Shown here: one piece after another, positions 61,685 through 64,000 of the stretch
Layout of the letters: each line of letters starts with the position of its first letter
How positions within the stretch are numbered: the first letter of the stretch is position 1
Assembly (NCBI GenBank): GCA_000934385.1
Contig: KN880449.1
Span: 65,012-129,011 of the forward strand
From: Cylindrobasidium torrendii FP15055 ss-10
Taxonomy: Eukaryota; Basidiomycota; Agaricomycetes; Agaricales; Physalacriaceae
Reading direction: 5' to 3'
DNA length: 64,000 nt
Translations under genes and position numbers: made by a program
The notes under the pieces: model-generated
Told to the model about the DNA's origin: nothing
The model's input: only the letters and a program-made list of their open reading frames with translations
Databases searched by the model: none

Positions 61685-62318
61685 AGTTTTGTTCTCATCC
61701 TACGCTACAAATTTGAAAATCATTACAATGGTCCAGACTCTAGAAACTAGTCTTTGAAACGCTACGATGATGAAAGGCAATGGTATTCTGATGTTTGGGA
61801 AGCTTAGACAGTTTTGTTGAACCATTGATGTTGACACCGGAGGCAATCTGCTGGGCTGTAGTGAACACTGTTATGCGGACTGACCTGATTGAGAACTTTG
61901 GACAAGGAAATACTTTGCTAAAACTCGACAGCCCCAGCACTGCGCAAAGAACAGTCCGAGCCACTGTTTGTTTGTAACAACCCAACAGAATGCCCCAGGT
62001 GTAAATGTTAATGGTAAGGAGGACCCAAGATAACATCTTCGGGGTCTGACTGTTTCGGCTTGGCTGTTTTTCAGCTGAACTGGTAGTCCTGGCATACACA
62101 TAAACTTCCGAAACGAGACCCTCGCTAGAACAATGAACTTAATGACGTAAGCCGTTCCTCTTGATCGCACCATCCAGACCTTTGTTTCAACAATTTGACC
62201 TTTCTTTCATTATTATCAATTACAACGGCAAGCGTCAAGACGGAGTAGATATCATAAAGTCATCAATGTCGTGAATTTCGGCGTTGAAAACTATCGATGG
62301 AATCCATTTCTTGCGGAT
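61685..62318. other. Intergenic, tRNA / anion transporter 3' end
   Basis: This 634-bp AT-richer spacer lies after the tRNA terminator and before the convergent transporter stop. No ORF or second tRNA was recognised. Confidence 0.45.
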
Positions 62319-64000
62319 TCAAGTGGATAAACTCAGAGAATTGTCCCTTCGGCTCGCCCCGAGCTCGTCCGCTTCAGTACCAGGCGATGACACGCAGCGC
62401 ACGGTTGGTCCCTTTATCCCGCTGATGGAATAGTCGTAAAAAGAAGAGCGTCGAGACAAGCAAGCACAATGGGCGGCATCGTCGTATTGTTCGTAGATTT
62501 CGTCTTCGTTGGCCAGACGTTGGTAGCGCGCCAATTCAGCATCGACCGAGATTTGGGGCGAGTGAGATTCCGACGATGAAGAACGAGCGCAGGTCATGTC
62601 ATCGCAAGTCGCCAGCCCCGAGCTCCAGCTCTTGTCCTTGCGTAACTTCCCCTCATTGAAGCTGACGTCCTGCTTTGGGCTATTCGAGTATAGACTCGAT
62701 TGTTCGTCATCTGAGTCCTCCATTGCGTCTCTTGTTTGCAATTTCAGAAAGCCCGACCGGTCCCTCACAACCTCCTGAAGACTTGACTTGGTTATCTTGC
62801 CCAACCAGATCGCCTTGACAGTGAGTACGACAAGCACAATCCATGTCCCGAGCATTAATACAGACATTATCATGTGCAGCGTGTAGAATCCCTGCAAGTC
62901 AAAGACGTCTCCCAGATCGCGAGTTGTAGCGATCCAGCCAACTAAGAATGCTGCATTATTAATCCGTCGAGAATGACCGCACTGACGCACCGTTGGGAAA
63001 TGTAACAGCCCAGCCTATTTAAGCTCGTTAGCTAAGTCAAGCTAGGTCTGCGTATAGAGTACACACATCCCAGTATGCCATCCAGCTTCTTATGTAGTTT
63101 GAAGAAATACGGTAAAAGAGCAAACAGGAAGAAGAAGATCGCTAGCGAGTAAAGAAGGAGCGCTGCTAGCACGCTCACTGCGTACCAGATCTCGCCAGCT
63201 TCTTCTCCCATGTTCTGGCGTGCATGAGGGAGTCAAAACGAAAAATCAGTCGTGGATGTAAACAACGGCTCTCTGAACTCACATCACACGGGCATGTCCT
63301 GCGAGGTTGACGAGTGCAAGTGCGGTGAAGCCAGGAGGTCCTATGGGTGCGTTAGTCAGGAGAGGTATATGTGATGCAGACTTTACTTACCACAAGCAAC
63401 AAATGCGCCATTGGCCTGGGGACCAGATAGGAACCCGGTCTTGGGTCGATGAGTAAGTAGGCCGACGCACTCAAGATCACGGGTCGTACGGTCATTATTC
63501 GCAGGATGTAGATGCTCAGGTAAAAGAAAGTCATGAAGAAGCCAACGCCTTGGAAGAAGTAGCCAGTTAGAAGAACGCCAATGGCGCGAGGCTCGGAGGG
63601 ATCCAGCACGTCGAGAACATTGAAGGCCACAACCCCGACGAACATCTTGCTGGAGCTTAGCAAAAGCATAGAATAGATACAACGAGGAGCATACCATGGG
63701 AAAAATCTACACGATGATTTAAATGTAAAAGATGCGACTCAACATGGTCTGAACTTACCAAAAACATGTACGCGGGAGTGAACTGTGTCACATCGTGGGT
63801 TTTGTTGAACCAGATCATAAGCATTGGTATGCAGATTACCAGCGACAAAGAAGTGTAGAGCCTAGATCAGAATGAGATCAAGCCTAATTGTGAGGAATCG
63901 ACACACCAGAAGAAAGCATAGACGAAGTTGGGAGAAAGTAACCCAACAGGTATCGCATAGTCAACACTCCCAATAACGATAGTTGCGAAGGAGAGCACCT
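62319..64000 (-). CDS. SLAC1/Mae1-type (TDT family) anion or dicarboxylate transporter, 5' partial
   Basis: This multi-helix membrane protein belongs to the tellurite-resistance/dicarboxylate transporter family, whose members move malate, sulfite or chloride. The gene runs off the right edge; the first visible exon reads VLSFATIVIGSVDYAIPVGL. Later exons give LYTSLSLVICIPMLMIWFNK, then AYMFL, a 12-nt exon coding IFPM (63695-63706), then MFVGVVAFNVLDVLDPSEPR and FFQGVGFFMTFFYLSIYILR. PRPMANGAFVACGPPGF is the conserved late motif. HMIMSVLMLGTWIVLVVLTV is the last helix. A soluble, Ser/Asp-rich tail of about 160 residues follows and ends NSLSLST. Several short introns are required. The substrate is not determinable from sequence. 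Confidence 0.85.
63695..63706 (-). other. 12-nt micro-exon of the anion transporter
   Basis: The bases ATTTTTCCCATG (minus strand) sit between introns of 52 nt (ending GTGTAG) and 49 nt (starting GTATGC, ending AAG). They encode IFPM in frame between AYMFL and MFVGVVAF, matching the pattern at this place in related transporters. Skipping them stays in frame. Confidence 0.65.

Overview
This window is nuclear DNA from a filamentous basidiomycete, most likely an Agaricomycete. The genes are dense and intron-rich, with introns of about 45-60 nt. They encode eukaryotic spliceosome and proteasome subunits, a DEP-DH-PH-CNH Rho exchange factor, ELMO, a GH16 glucanase and an F-box-like protein of the kind common in mushrooms. 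There is one nuclear-type tRNA, and no operons, bacterial genes or recognisable transposons. The exact genus cannot be fixed from the sequence.

Layout, left to right: (1) <1-8517 (+), a giant sacsin-like GHKL-ATPase protein with a C-terminal BTB domain, cut at the left edge; (2) SmD3 and proteasome Rpn6, both on (-); (3) a Ser/Pro-rich protein with a Cys-rich tail and a PIF1 helicase, both on (+); (4) a family X DNA polymerase (-) and a SAM methyltransferase (+); (5) a gene-poor stretch with one small two-exon orphan gene; (6) a long minus-strand block: Rom2-type RhoGEF, Ubp12/USP15-type deubiquitinase, secreted TAP-like S33 peptidase and GH16 glucanase; (7) SF3B4 (+), then a CNH-only paralog of the RhoGEF and a sugar transporter, both on (-); (8) 46058-54681 (-), a complete second sacsin-like/BTB gene with the same architecture as the first; (9) an F-box-like gene and ELMO, both on (-), then SNW1/Prp45 (+), tRNA-Arg(ACG) (+), and a SLAC1/Mae1-type anion transporter (-) cut at the right edge.

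The genes share no single pathway, but three groupings stand out. Three encode splicing factors (SmD3, SF3B4, SNW1). Four concern protein quality control or ubiquitin (two sacsin-BTB proteins, Rpn6, the deubiquitinase). Three relate to Rho-family signalling (RhoGEF, CNH-only protein, ELMO). The most notable signals are two paralog pairs within 64 kb (sacsin-BTB inverted, CNH direct), two probable micro-exons (6 nt in SmD3, 12 nt in the anion transporter), and two probable GC-AG introns. Gene models were spliced by hand from reading frames, splice signals and family conservation. Outer coordinates are therefore firmer than every internal exon boundary.
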